64,000 nt of DNA from CALXSC01 sp964493475 (GTDB lineage: Bacteria > Pseudomonadota > Alphaproteobacteria > Rickettsiales > UBA1997), in NCBI GenBank assembly GCA_964493475.1, contig CAZBNS010000001.1, positions 10,345-74,344 of the forward strand, given 5' to 3'. Positions 53,187 to 61,048 of the stretch are shown here, piece after piece. Positions within the stretch are counted from its first letter, which is position 1, and every line of letters starts with the position of its first letter. The translations under genes and the position numbers were made by a program. A model generated the notes under the pieces. It ran no database searches. It saw only the letters and a program-made list of their open reading frames with translations, and was not told the DNA's origin.

Positions 53187-53474
53187 TTATTTTCTACTAA
53201 TTCTCTCAATCAAACATTCCATTCTCTGCACTTTTCTTTCTTCACTATACTTAATTCTTGCGTTTTTCAATATGCAAGTAATCGCATATCTTAACTCAAT
53301 TATATCAGCCCTACTTTCCAATTTATTATTTACAAAATAAAGAATAATTTCTTTATATACATTAAATAACTGCAAATCAATATCATGATTTTCTTTTAAC
53401 TTATTTTGGAACTTGTCTTCTTTTTCCAAAAGATATATTTTTTTAAGCAAATCATTTTTCATCAGTTCGTCCAT
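53187..53474 (-). CDS. Small basic helical protein A of the RNA cassette, 95 aa
   Basis: A 95-residue protein (MDELMKNDLLKKIYLLEK...) paralogous to the one at 59903-60184. Shared landmarks: MDELMKNDLLK, YLLEK, YFVNNKLESRADIIELR / YIDNKIIVRGDVIGLR, and [KR]YxEE[RK]Kx[QE]R. It is Lys/Arg-rich and helical, so RNA binding is a possibility. The start MRSKM at 53486 is rejected: AGG lies 7 bases before the Met at 53474 within that codon run. It lies 22 bp after the RNA A terminator, so expression may need read-through. No family recognised. Confidence 0.6.
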   Translation of the reverse strand: MDELMKNDLLKKIYLLEKEDKFQNKLKENHDIDLQLFNVYKEIILYFVNNKLESRADIIELRYAITCILKNARIKYSEERKVQRMECLIERISRK

Positions 53475-53495
53475 TTTAGACCTCATTTTTTAATT

Positions 53496-53694
53496 AATAA
53501 AAATCGCACTGTCAAATAATTGAAAAGTGCGGAGGTTCAAAAAACTGATACGATCAGCCCTTACAGCCTTTTAGACTATAAATAGCCCATTATAACCGCA
53601 AGCCTCCGCTGCATCATTAGATGCAACAAAAGCCTGCAGACTAAATTTAATCGTATTTGGGTTTTTGAAGCCCTCAACTTTGCCCGTAGGCAAT
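53496..53694 (-). ncRNA. Structured RNA A of a novel RNA-protein cassette
   Basis: A ~199-nt element with a well-formed promoter just upstream (TTGCAA at 53721-53726, 17 nt, AATACT at 53698-53703, minus strand). It begins with a TTGCC-UACG-GGCAA hairpin, then GGG/CCC around CTTCAAAAA, a TGCATC/GATGCA hairpin (53610-53625), a long-range GCGGAGG/CCTCCGC closing stem, an inner CTGAT/ATCAG hairpin, and ends in an intrinsic terminator (CGCACT/AGTGCG then TTTTTATT). TTCAAAAA can also pair with TTTTTGAA near the 3' end. RNA B supports these stems by covariation. Confidence 0.75.
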
Positions 53695-53697
53695 TTA

Positions 53698-53726
53698 AGT
53701 ATTGCATAAGGTAAATTATTTTGCAA
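53698..53726 (-). promoter_or_regulatory. Promoter of RNA A
   Basis: Minus-strand TTGCAA, 17-nt spacer, AATACT. The -35 and following AATAATTT are identical to the RNA B promoter. It places the start site at the first base of the RNA. Confidence 0.65.
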
Positions 53727-53822
53727 GAAATTTTGTCATATTAAAATTTAATATCATTGCAAAAGCTTTGTTTTTGTGAACCACTAGCATAGCTAGTAGT
53801 TATGTAAGGAGGTATCGGATAT

Positions 53823-56800
53823 CTACTCCACCCTCTCCACTCCCATCGTCTCCACAATCCTCTTTTTTTCCAGCGGATAAATCTGATATCCCTCGCCTAA
53901 ATCCATCAAAGTCTCTTTCTCGCTGCCTGTAATATGCAAAATAATTTTCGTCCAAGTTTTTGCGCCATCTTTTTTGCTGTTATTTATAATTTTAGCCAAG
54001 TCCTTTAGCGGAGCTTGATTTTTTATATATATGTCAATCTTTTCAATAATCTTAATTGATTCCGCCATTTTTTGTGCTACAATCGGATCATCGGTTATTT
54101 TTTTCTCTTCTTTCTTTTTATAAAAATTATTTTCCCCATTCTGTTGCCATGGCTTTTTTTCACCGTTCCATTCTCGTTTTGGTTGTCTATGAACTATTTT
54201 TGGCAATGAGTTAGGTTTTGTGTTCTTTATAAAATCCTGCAGCAACTGAAAATCATTGACAATCGCTCTAAATCCGCCGTCATCTTTTTTAACCATGCAA
54301 TCAAATTCAAGTTGTAAATGCTCTTTATCATCAAGCCAATCTTTGTGGGCTATAATTAAATCATTGTTAAAAATAGCAACTTCAATCATGCCTTTGGCGT
54401 CAGAAACACTAACGAAGGCATATCTTCCCCTTGCGCTTGATTTTATGCTTGTGGAAATTACAACGCCAGCTACTCTAATCTTATCGCCGTCAATAATAGC
54501 GTCAGTGTCTAATTCGTTTGAATAGGTTATTCCCCTTTCGTCAAGGGCTTTTTTTAGGGAATCAAGAGGATGTCCTGCTAAATAAAAGCCAAATGCTTCA
54601 AACTCTTTTTGGTATCGCTCAACTCCAAACCAGTCGTCAGTTCTTGCTAAAATTGGCTTTGTGTTGTTTAATACATCTATTCCGCCAAATAATGATAATT
54701 GTGTGCTATTCTTTTCTTCGTTAAAACTCACACAATATTTGCTTAAGACTTCGCAAGAATCATGAATTTGTTTTCTGTTGGAATGAATATTGTCAAATGC
54801 TCCAGCTTTTGCTAATGCTTCCATAGTTTTTTTGTTTATAACTTTTCCGCTCATTCTTTCAACAAAATCAAATATGTTCTTAAAATCGCCGTTTTTTTCT
54901 CTTTCGGCAACGATTTCATCTCCAACATTTTCTCCAACACCTTTTATACCGGAAAAACCATAGCGGACGGCAAGCTCTTTGTCTTCATGATATTTCTTGG
55001 CATTTTTATAAATTATATCTGGATTTTTTGCAGACAAGCTGTCTATTGGACCCATCTCAACTTTAAATAAAGTTTCAGATTTATTTATATCTGGTGGCAA
55101 AATTTTAATTCCGTGAGCCCTTAAATCTGCCAAATAAAAATTCGTTTTATCGCTATCCGCAATATCCATATTTGTTGAAGAAATCAAATATTCAACCGGA
55201 TAGTAATGTTTTAAATAAGCTGTTTGATAGCTAATAACCGCATAAGCAGCGGCGTGTGCTTTATTAAATCCGTATTCAGCAAATTTTGCCAATAAGTCAA
55301 ATATTTTATTGCCTAAATCTGCGTCAATACCGCTAAATTTTTCGGCACCTTCAACGAACACATCTCTTTGCTTATCCATTTCTTCTTTGATTTTTTTACC
55401 CATGGCTCTTCTAAGCAAATCAGCGCCACCTAAGGTATATCCAGCAAGTGATTTAGCTATATTCATAACCTGCTCTTGATAGATTATAATTCCATAAGTA
55501 TCTTTTAGAATTGGCTCCATTTTTGGATGCAAATATTCAATTTTCTCTAAGCCGTGTTTTCTTTTAATATATGTTGGAATGCTGTCCATAGGCCCCGGTC
55601 TATATAAAGACACCAAAGCTATAATATCTTCAATATTATCGGGTTTTATCTGTTTTAACATTGATTTCATTCCGCTGGATTCCACTTGAAACACGCCAAG
55701 CGAATCACCTTCAACGAGCATATTATAAACCCCTTTGTCGTCCAATGGAATATTGTCAATGTCAATTTTGATACCCCTTTCTTCTATAAAATCCAAGGCG
55801 TCTTTAATAATTGTAAGAGTTTTTAGTCCTAAAAAATCAAACTTAACAAGCCCAACTTTTTCAGCATATTTCATAGAATATTGAACTACAGGCATTGAGC
55901 CTTCAACTCCATCAGAATATAAGGCGCAAATTTTTTGAATTGGCTTGTCTCCAATGACAACACCGGCAGCATGCACTGATGAGTGTCTATTTAATCCTTC
56001 AAGCTCAAGTGCGATGCTTATCAACTCTCCAATCTGCGGATCTTTTTGTTGTTGCATTCTTAAGTCCTCGTCTTGTTCTAAGGCTTCCTCAAGAGTAGCA
56101 TTCATTGGTATCATCTTGCTAATTTTATCAACATCACCATAAGACATTTGAAGCACTCTGCCAACATCTTTTATAACCATTTTTGATTGCAGCTTACCAA
56201 AAGTTATAATCTGTGCAACCATATCATATCCATATTTTTCTTGCACATACTTAATTGAGCGTTCCCTTCCTCTCTGGCAAAAATCAACGTCAAAATCAGG
56301 CATTGAAACCCTTTCAGGATTTAAAAATCTTTCAAAAAACAATTTAAACTTTATTGGGTCTAAATCGGTAATTTTCATAGACCAAGCAACAACAGAACCA
56401 GCTCCAGATCCCCTACCAGGCCCTATCGGAACATCATGAGTTTTACTCCAAACTATAAAGTCTGCAACAATCAAAAAATAGCCCGGAAAGTCCATCTTAG
56501 TAATAACATCAAGCTCAAATTCCAATTGATTAAAATACTCGTCATAAATCCTCTTTTTCTCCTCTTCATCAGTAATTTTTTCATTGACATATTTCTGCTT
56601 CAACCTTTCTTCAAGCCCTTTAATACTTATTTCCCTCATAGCTTGAGCCTCCGTCATACCTTCGGGCAATTGAAAATGCGGCAAAGTTGGCTTCCTTGAA
56701 TAAGCCATTGTAGAAATTCTTTTTGCAATAACAACAGTATTTTCAATAGCTTCAGGTATATCAGCAAACAATTCAGCCATTTCTTCAGAACTTTTAAAAT

Positions 56801-57542
56801 AATGCTCCTGCGTTTGTTTTTTTCTATCTTGCTCAGTAATATACCTACCCGCAGCAATACAAGACAATACATCCTGCGCCTTAAACATACTTTTATTCAA
56901 GAAATAACAATCATTCGTTGCCACAAGCGGAATATTATGTTTATACGCCAAATCAATAAAAGCCTGTTCCGTATCAATTTCCTCTTTTATACCATGCCTC
57001 AGCAGCTCAACATACAATCTATCGCCATAGATTTCCTTCAATTCAAGCAGCATTTTCTCAGCCAATTGAGGCTTTTTCTTAAGCAACAATTTACCAACCA
57101 ATCCTTCATAACCGCCAGTCAAACAAATAACGCCAGCGCTTTTAGATTTAAGCCATTCAAATTCAATATGCGGTTCAATATTGCCCTTTCTTTTCAAAAA
57201 ATTATCACTAGCCAACGCAACAAGATTATAATAGCCCTCATCAGTTTGAGCTATCAAAACAAGCTTGCAAAAATTCCTTTCGCCATAAATATCACCCTCT
57301 TCTTTTTCAAAATAAGCTTTAGCCTCAATCAAAAATTCGCAACCAACAATCGCCTGCACTCCCTCACCAACAGCAGCAGAAGAATATTCCAAAGCCCCAA
57401 ACATGTTGCCAGTATCAGTCATAGCCACAGCAGGCATTCCAAGTTCTTTGGCTTTAGCAATCATTTTTTTAATTTTTAATGCACCAGAGCAAATGGAGTA
57501 TTCGGTGTGGTTTCTTAAATGGATGAATTTTGGAGATGTCAT
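53823..57542 (-). CDS. dnaE: DNA polymerase III alpha subunit, 1239 aa
   Basis: The replicative polymerase. An N-terminal PHP domain (FIHLRNHTEYSICSGALKI, the expected HxH reduced to RNH), then palm motifs including VSMPDFDVDFCQRGRERSI near residue 413, SGAGSVVAWSMKITDLDPIK, and HSSVHAAGVVIGD, fingers and a C-terminal OB-fold region (about 1000-1090). The PHP change suggests no intrinsic proofreading. Size is somewhat longer than E. coli DnaE (1160). The start at 57542 fits the family. Confidence 0.95.
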   Translation of the reverse strand: MTSPKFIHLRNHTEYSICSGALKIKKMIAKAKELGMPAVAMTDTGNMFGALEYSSAAVGEGVQAIVGCEFLIEAKAYFEKEEGDIYGERNFCKLVLIAQTDEGYYNLVALASDNFLKRKGNIEPHIEFEWLKSKSAGVICLTGGYEGLVGKLLLKKKPQLAEKMLLELKEIYGDRLYVELLRHGIKEEIDTEQAFIDLAYKHNIPLVATNDCYFLNKSMFKAQDVLSCIAAGRYITEQDRKKQTQEHYFKSSEEMAELFADIPEAIENTVVIAKRISTMAYSRKPTLPHFQLPEGMTEAQAMREISIKGLEERLKQKYVNEKITDEEEKKRIYDEYFNQLEFELDVITKMDFPGYFLIVADFIVWSKTHDVPIGPGRGSGAGSVVAWSMKITDLDPIKFKLFFERFLNPERVSMPDFDVDFCQRGRERSIKYVQEKYGYDMVAQIITFGKLQSKMVIKDVGRVLQMSYGDVDKISKMIPMNATLEEALEQDEDLRMQQQKDPQIGELISIALELEGLNRHSSVHAAGVVIGDKPIQKICALYSDGVEGSMPVVQYSMKYAEKVGLVKFDFLGLKTLTIIKDALDFIEERGIKIDIDNIPLDDKGVYNMLVEGDSLGVFQVESSGMKSMLKQIKPDNIEDIIALVSLYRPGPMDSIPTYIKRKHGLEKIEYLHPKMEPILKDTYGIIIYQEQVMNIAKSLAGYTLGGADLLRRAMGKKIKEEMDKQRDVFVEGAEKFSGIDADLGNKIFDLLAKFAEYGFNKAHAAAYAVISYQTAYLKHYYPVEYLISSTNMDIADSDKTNFYLADLRAHGIKILPPDINKSETLFKVEMGPIDSLSAKNPDIIYKNAKKYHEDKELAVRYGFSGIKGVGENVGDEIVAEREKNGDFKNIFDFVERMSGKVINKKTMEALAKAGAFDNIHSNRKQIHDSCEVLSKYCVSFNEEKNSTQLSLFGGIDVLNNTKPILARTDDWFGVERYQKEFEAFGFYLAGHPLDSLKKALDERGITYSNELDTDAIIDGDKIRVAGVVISTSIKSSARGRYAFVSVSDAKGMIEVAIFNNDLIIAHKDWLDDKEHLQLEFDCMVKKDDGGFRAIVNDFQLLQDFIKNTKPNSLPKIVHRQPKREWNGEKKPWQQNGENNFYKKKEEKKITDDPIVAQKMAESIKIIEKIDIYIKNQAPLKDLAKIINNSKKDGAKTWTKIILHITGSEKETLMDLGEGYQIYPLEKKRIVETMGVERVE

Positions 57543-57556
57543 AATTTAATATAAAC

Positions 57557-58339
57557 TTAATTCAAATTCATTTTACTAGTACATAAATTCAACAATGAAT
57601 ACATCCTGAAAAACAAATATGTCATTGTATTATCATCATTTATTGGAATTTTAGATTTCTCGCTATGCCTTATCATATAAGTATTTCCAATCTCAGTTAA
57701 TAAGTTAAATTCTTTACAAAAATCATCTTCTTTAACATTAACACTTATTAACTTCAATACTTGTTCTGCAGATTTCTTTTTATCTTCTTCAGGTGTTAAT
57801 GTTTTTATTCTTTCAAAAGCATCCCACAGTTTCTCTAGTGCTGTTTTTTTATCATTCTCAATAAAATATTTTCTAGCATTCTCTATATAATTATTAAATT
57901 CACCATCGCTTGTTTTTATTTCATTATCAAACAATAGTTCAGTGTTTATATTCAAACTAAAAATATGATTAATATCCAAATAATCTTTATAACTACCTTT
58001 TATAAAATTTTCAAATTCATCCATTGCTTTATCTTTTAAATTTGGATCGTCAAAATTACATTTCCTAAAAATTACTTCTTCTATTATTTTCAAAATTTTT
58101 TCATCGTCAAAATTATTAAATATTAGTTTTAAAATATCTATATTATCTTTGTTCCAAAGATATGGAACTGTTTCCCATTCATCTTTAAATATTAATTTAA
58201 AATAAGTAATATCTTTATTGGAATATTTTTCTAATATCTTAATCACTAAATCCACAAAATCATTAATAAAAGTAAGATTATTTCTTCTTAATTCTTTTAT
58301 TTTTTCTATTTTAAAATTTTCTTTAGTTTTTTGTTCCAT
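57557..58339 (-). CDS. Possible HEPN/Abi-type protein, 260 aa
   Basis: A 260-residue protein of unknown function. The C-terminal half contains ENARKYFIENDKKTALEKLW, DAFERIKTL, then FNLLTEIGNTYMIRHSEKSK and YLFFRMYSLLNL. A similar layout (WDAFERxKT, then IGNxxxIRHxE and a hydrophobic tail) occurs in HEPN/abortive-infection type proteins. No catalytic test is possible here. Located just upstream of dnaE. Confidence 0.4.
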   Translation of the reverse strand: MEQKTKENFKIEKIKELRRNNLTFINDFVDLVIKILEKYSNKDITYFKLIFKDEWETVPYLWNKDNIDILKLIFNNFDDEKILKIIEEVIFRKCNFDDPNLKDKAMDEFENFIKGSYKDYLDINHIFSLNINTELLFDNEIKTSDGEFNNYIENARKYFIENDKKTALEKLWDAFERIKTLTPEEDKKKSAEQVLKLISVNVKEDDFCKEFNLLTEIGNTYMIRHSEKSKIPINDDNTMTYLFFRMYSLLNLCTSKMNLN

Positions 58340-58604
58340 AATTTTATTCCCAAAAATTTTATAATATTTTAAAATTACTATTTAAAACACCGGATTCCCA
58401 CCTTTGCAGGAATGACAATTCCCCATTCAGTCCAGTTTTTGTCATTTCCGCGAAGGCGGAAATCCATATACCAGTAAAATCATTAAACACTATATTTAAA
58501 CCAAGCATTTCAATAAAACTTATTCCGATTAAATCATAAATAATTCATTTAATTTTTCAACAAATTACTTTAACTATTATTTTTATAGGCTTGATAACAA
58601 AATA

Positions 58605-58624
58605 ACAGCAGAAATCTCTGCTGT
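58605..58624 (-). terminator. Intrinsic terminator after the micro-ORF
   Basis: Perfect 8-bp stem ACAGCAGA-[4]-TCTGCTGT followed by TTATTTTG on the minus strand. It closes the micro-ORF transcript and can also stop read-through toward the HEPN-like gene. Confidence 0.65.
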
Positions 58625-58665
58625 CATCCGTTCTATTTAATAAGAACTATAAGACTTTTTTAAAA

Positions 58666-58698
58666 CTATTTCTTTTTAGTATCTTTCTTTTCTACCAT
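58666..58698 (-). CDS. Ten-codon micro-ORF with strong ribosome binding site
   Basis: ATG at 58698, reading MVEKKDTKKK then TAG (58666-58668), with GGAGG seven bases upstream. It is followed by a perfect 8-bp hairpin (ACAGCAGA/TCTGCTGT at 58605-58624) and a T-rich run on the minus strand, giving a ~130-nt transcript. It could be a small RNA with a leader peptide or an sORF. The biological role is unknown. Confidence 0.35.
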   Translation of the reverse strand: MVEKKDTKKK

Positions 58699-59008
58699 AG
58701 TTCCTCCAAAAAAATTATTCTTACTATAGTTATTAAAGTAAGAATATTTTTATAAATGTCAAATAACATTATTTATCGTAATCAAAGCTTATTTTTCAAT
58801 ATATCATAAAAATTATATCAAAATAATAAAATATTTTTAATCAATTTACTAATGCTAGAAAAATATTGCGAGAAAAGGTATTTTATAAAAAATTTTTCTA
58901 TAAAAAAATAAATTAAATATAATTATTTTTTATATACATTATTATTAAGATACAACTTTAATATTGTAATAAATTTGTTTGCTGTTTAGGACTTTTATCA
59001 ATATAATT

Positions 59009-59500
59009 CTAGTTTCTAAAATTAATGTATTGCAAAGGCAAATCCAAATTTAAATTTTTAATTAATTGAATTGCTTCTTGCAAATCATCCCTATTTTTTC
59101 CAGTAATTCTTAATTCCTGTCCTTGAATTGAGGCTTGAACTTTAAGTTTTGAGTCCTTAATAGCTTTAGTAATTTTTTTAGATTCTTCTTGCTCTATTCC
59201 TTCTTTTATCTTGACAATTTGCCTCAAACTATTTCCAGTGGCTTTTTCTGGCTCTTTAAAATCAAGAGCTCTGGAATCCAATCCACGCCTAGTAAAGCAG
59301 CCTTTTAATGAAGTATGTATTTGACCTAAGCAATAATCGCTTTCTGCAGTAATAGTCAATTGTTTTTCTTTTTTATCTAAGTCTAACGACCATTTTACAT
59401 TTTTAAAATCATATCTATTTCCAATTTCTCTTTGAACTCCGTTTATAGCATTTAAAACTTCTTGATAATCTATTTGAGATACAACATCAAAACTCGGCAT
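59009..59500 (-). CDS. yajQ: YajQ-family nucleotide-binding protein, 163 aa
   Basis: A 163-residue YajQ (UPF0234) protein. MPSFDVVSQIDYQEVLNAIN, RYDFKNVKW and ALDFKEPEKATGNSLRQIVK, KLKVQASIQGQELRITGKNR are family hallmarks. YajQ binds cyclic di-GMP or nucleotides in other bacteria; role here is unknown. Length normal. Confidence 0.92.
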   Translation of the reverse strand: MPSFDVVSQIDYQEVLNAINGVQREIGNRYDFKNVKWSLDLDKKEKQLTITAESDYCLGQIHTSLKGCFTRRGLDSRALDFKEPEKATGNSLRQIVKIKEGIEQEESKKITKAIKDSKLKVQASIQGQELRITGKNRDDLQEAIQLIKNLNLDLPLQYINFRN

Positions 59501-59650
59501 GTTAAACTAATTATTTATTCAATTTATTATTGTAGTTATTAGATTTTATATTGCAATAAATTACGAGAAATTGCTTTCGGCAATTATATATACTAAAGCT
59601 TTTTAACGTAGTTATAAGTATATAATTATTAATTTATTTATACTTATTTC

Positions 59651-59679
59651 TTGCAAAATAATTTCTATTTTATAATACT
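59651..59679 (+). promoter_or_regulatory. Promoter of RNA B
   Basis: TTGCAA at 59651-59656, 17-nt spacer, AATACT at 59674-59679. Matches the RNA A promoter at both hexamers and in the adjacent AATAATTT. Confidence 0.65.
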
Positions 59680-59682
59680 CAT

Positions 59683-59881
59683 ATTGCCTACGGGCAAAGT
59701 TGACGGCTTCAAAAACCGAAAGCATATTTAATTTAGTTCGCAGGTCTTTGTTGTATTTACAGCTCTGTAAATATAGCGGAGGCTTGCGGTTATAATAGGC
59801 TATTTTATAGCTTAAAAGGCTGTAAGGGCTGATATGCTCAGTTTTTTGAACCTCCGCACTTTCTTAAGTGCGATTTTTATT
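59683..59881 (+). ncRNA. Structured RNA B of the novel RNA-protein cassette
   Basis: Second copy of the ~199-nt RNA. Same layout: TTGCC-UACG-GGCAA hairpin, CGG/CCG around CTTCAAAAA (59704-59718; GGG/CCC in copy A), a TATTTACAG/CTGTAAATA hairpin (59754-59773; TGCATC/GATGCA in A), GCGGAGG/CCTCCGC closing stem (59776-59782 / 59851-59857), CTGA/TCAG hairpin and CGCACTT-TCTT-AAGTGCG terminator with TTTTTATT. Changed sequences with preserved pairing support selection on structure. Confidence 0.75.
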
Positions 59882-59902
59882 AATTAAAAAATGAGGTCTA
59901 AA

Positions 59903-60184
59903 ATGGACGAACTGATGAAAAATGATTTACTCAAGAGAATTTATCTTTTAGAAAAAGATAAAAACTTTGAAAAGAAAATCAAAATTAATAATGCAATTAA
60001 TGAAGAATTAATTGATGTAATAAGAAACATATTACGATATTATATTGATAATAAAATAATAGTAAGAGGAGATGTAATTGGTTTAAGAAATGTACTTAAT
60101 TATATAATAAAGACATGTAGAGTTAAATATGGTGAAGAGAAGAAATTTGAAAGGTTAACCAAAGTTATTAATAGAATTAAGTGA
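59903..60184 (+). CDS. Small basic helical protein B of the RNA cassette, 93 aa
   Basis: The 93-residue paralogue of the protein at 53187-53474, sharing the same start and the landmark YLLEK and R-x-D-[IV]-I-x-LR elements and about 40-45% identity by eye. It begins 22 bases after the RNA terminator with AGG seven bases before the ATG at 59903. The upstream ATG (59891, MRSKM) is identical in both copies but lacks a ribosome binding site. No recognised family. Confidence 0.6.
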   Translation: MDELMKNDLLKRIYLLEKDKNFEKKIKINNAINEELIDVIRNILRYYIDNKIIVRGDVIGLRNVLNYIIKTCRVKYGEEKKFERLTKVINRIK

Positions 60185-60189
60185 GTTGT

Positions 60190-60229
60190 AGCCTTCCCCC
60201 TTTGTCAAGTCTGTTGATAAAGGGGAGCT
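60190..60229. repeat. Dispersed repeat, copy 7
   Basis: AGCCTTCCCCCTTTGTCAAG, then TTGATAAAGGGGAGCT: a short, palindromic end-to-end copy just after protein B. Confidence 0.65.
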
Positions 60230-60287
60230 ATATAATATAAAATAAATATTTTTCTATAATACATATCTTATAAACTAATGGCTTAAA

Positions 60288-61004
60288 TTACAAACATCCC
60301 AAAATTCTAAATAACAATCCAAAAGCCACACCGCAAAAGGCTCCCCACAAAACCAGCCATTCAAAATATTCTTTTATAGCCTCATAAGTTAGTAATTGAA
60401 TATGTGCCAAAACAGACATTTCTAGCTTTCCGTCAATTATTGGCAAAATTTCTTCTTCAAAAAATATATTGCCGCTTTTCTTTTTCTCTTCTTCGTTGAA
60501 TCCATTTTCTAACTTCATTTTAATTGCGCCCTCTATTTCATAAATCTTATTTAGAATGCTATCTTTTATTATTTCTTTAACTTTTTCACTTTGAAAAGCT
60601 CTCAAAACATTATTAAACGCTAAATGGTTAATATTGCTTTCTATATCTCTTTTGTCGTCATCTGTAATTATGCAAGCGCAATCTTGTTTTAAAATTTCAA
60701 AATCTTTTCTTCCAAAAATATCTCTTACTAAAAATGTTTTAGTGGGTAAAAAATAGTTCCTAATCTCATCGGTTGTATATAAGAAATACAATTTATCCAG
60801 CAATATTTGCAAAGCCAGCCAATTTATAACGGAGCATGTTAAACCAAAGCATCCCGCAGCTTTCAAATAAGATGAAGTTTGCGTATAGCCATATTTTTTT
60901 ATAATGAATGAGGAAAGCACTAGTAAAATCAAAAAACAATTGGTAAATATAATCTTATTGTCGTCTAAAAATTTTTTGAACATAATTTTATATTTTATTG
61001 CCAT
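60288..61004 (-). CDS. DUF445-like membrane protein, 238 aa
   Basis: A 238-residue protein with an N-terminal membrane region (NCFLILLVLSSFII; AAGCFGLTCSVINWLALQIL, similar to the DUF445 AAxxGxxTNWxAxxML block), a charged helical middle and a C-terminal membrane helix (WLVLWGAFCGVAFGLLF). Probably an inner-membrane DUF445 family member, somewhat short. Function unknown. Start could also be the Met at residue 8. Confidence 0.55.
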   Translation of the reverse strand: MAIKYKIMFKKFLDDNKIIFTNCFLILLVLSSFIIKKYGYTQTSSYLKAAGCFGLTCSVINWLALQILLDKLYFLYTTDEIRNYFLPTKTFLVRDIFGRKDFEILKQDCACIITDDDKRDIESNINHLAFNNVLRAFQSEKVKEIIKDSILNKIYEIEGAIKMKLENGFNEEEKKKSGNIFFEEEILPIIDGKLEMSVLAHIQLLTYEAIKEYFEWLVLWGAFCGVAFGLLFRILGCL

Positions 61005-61048
61005 CTAATTATATATATAATTAGTAGAATTTAAAAGTAAATATAATA

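Larger units (their letters stand above)
58340..59008. other. Intergenic region with a dRS3-like repeat and a micro-ORF
   Basis: About 670 bp. At 58391-58465 is an inverted pair of hairpins, CGGATTCCCACCTTTGCAGG-AATGACA and TGTCATTTCCGCGAAGGCGG-AAATCC, resembling the dispersed GGATTCCC...GGGAATGACA repeat type known from several proteobacteria. From 58605 to 58730 lies a very short gene with terminator (see next). The rest (58730-59008) is AT-rich with no recognisable feature. Confidence 0.55.

Noticed and set aside
53474..53486. Upstream start MRSK for protein A (and 59891 for protein B)
   Set aside because: The AGG ribosome binding site lies inside this extension and is well spaced to the second Met; the first ATG has no such site.
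56802..57479. Long plus-strand open frame inside dnaE
   Set aside because: It lies fully antisense to dnaE, has no ribosome binding site and encodes a low-complexity Phe/Ile/Leu-rich sequence, as expected for the complement of a Lys/Glu-rich gene.
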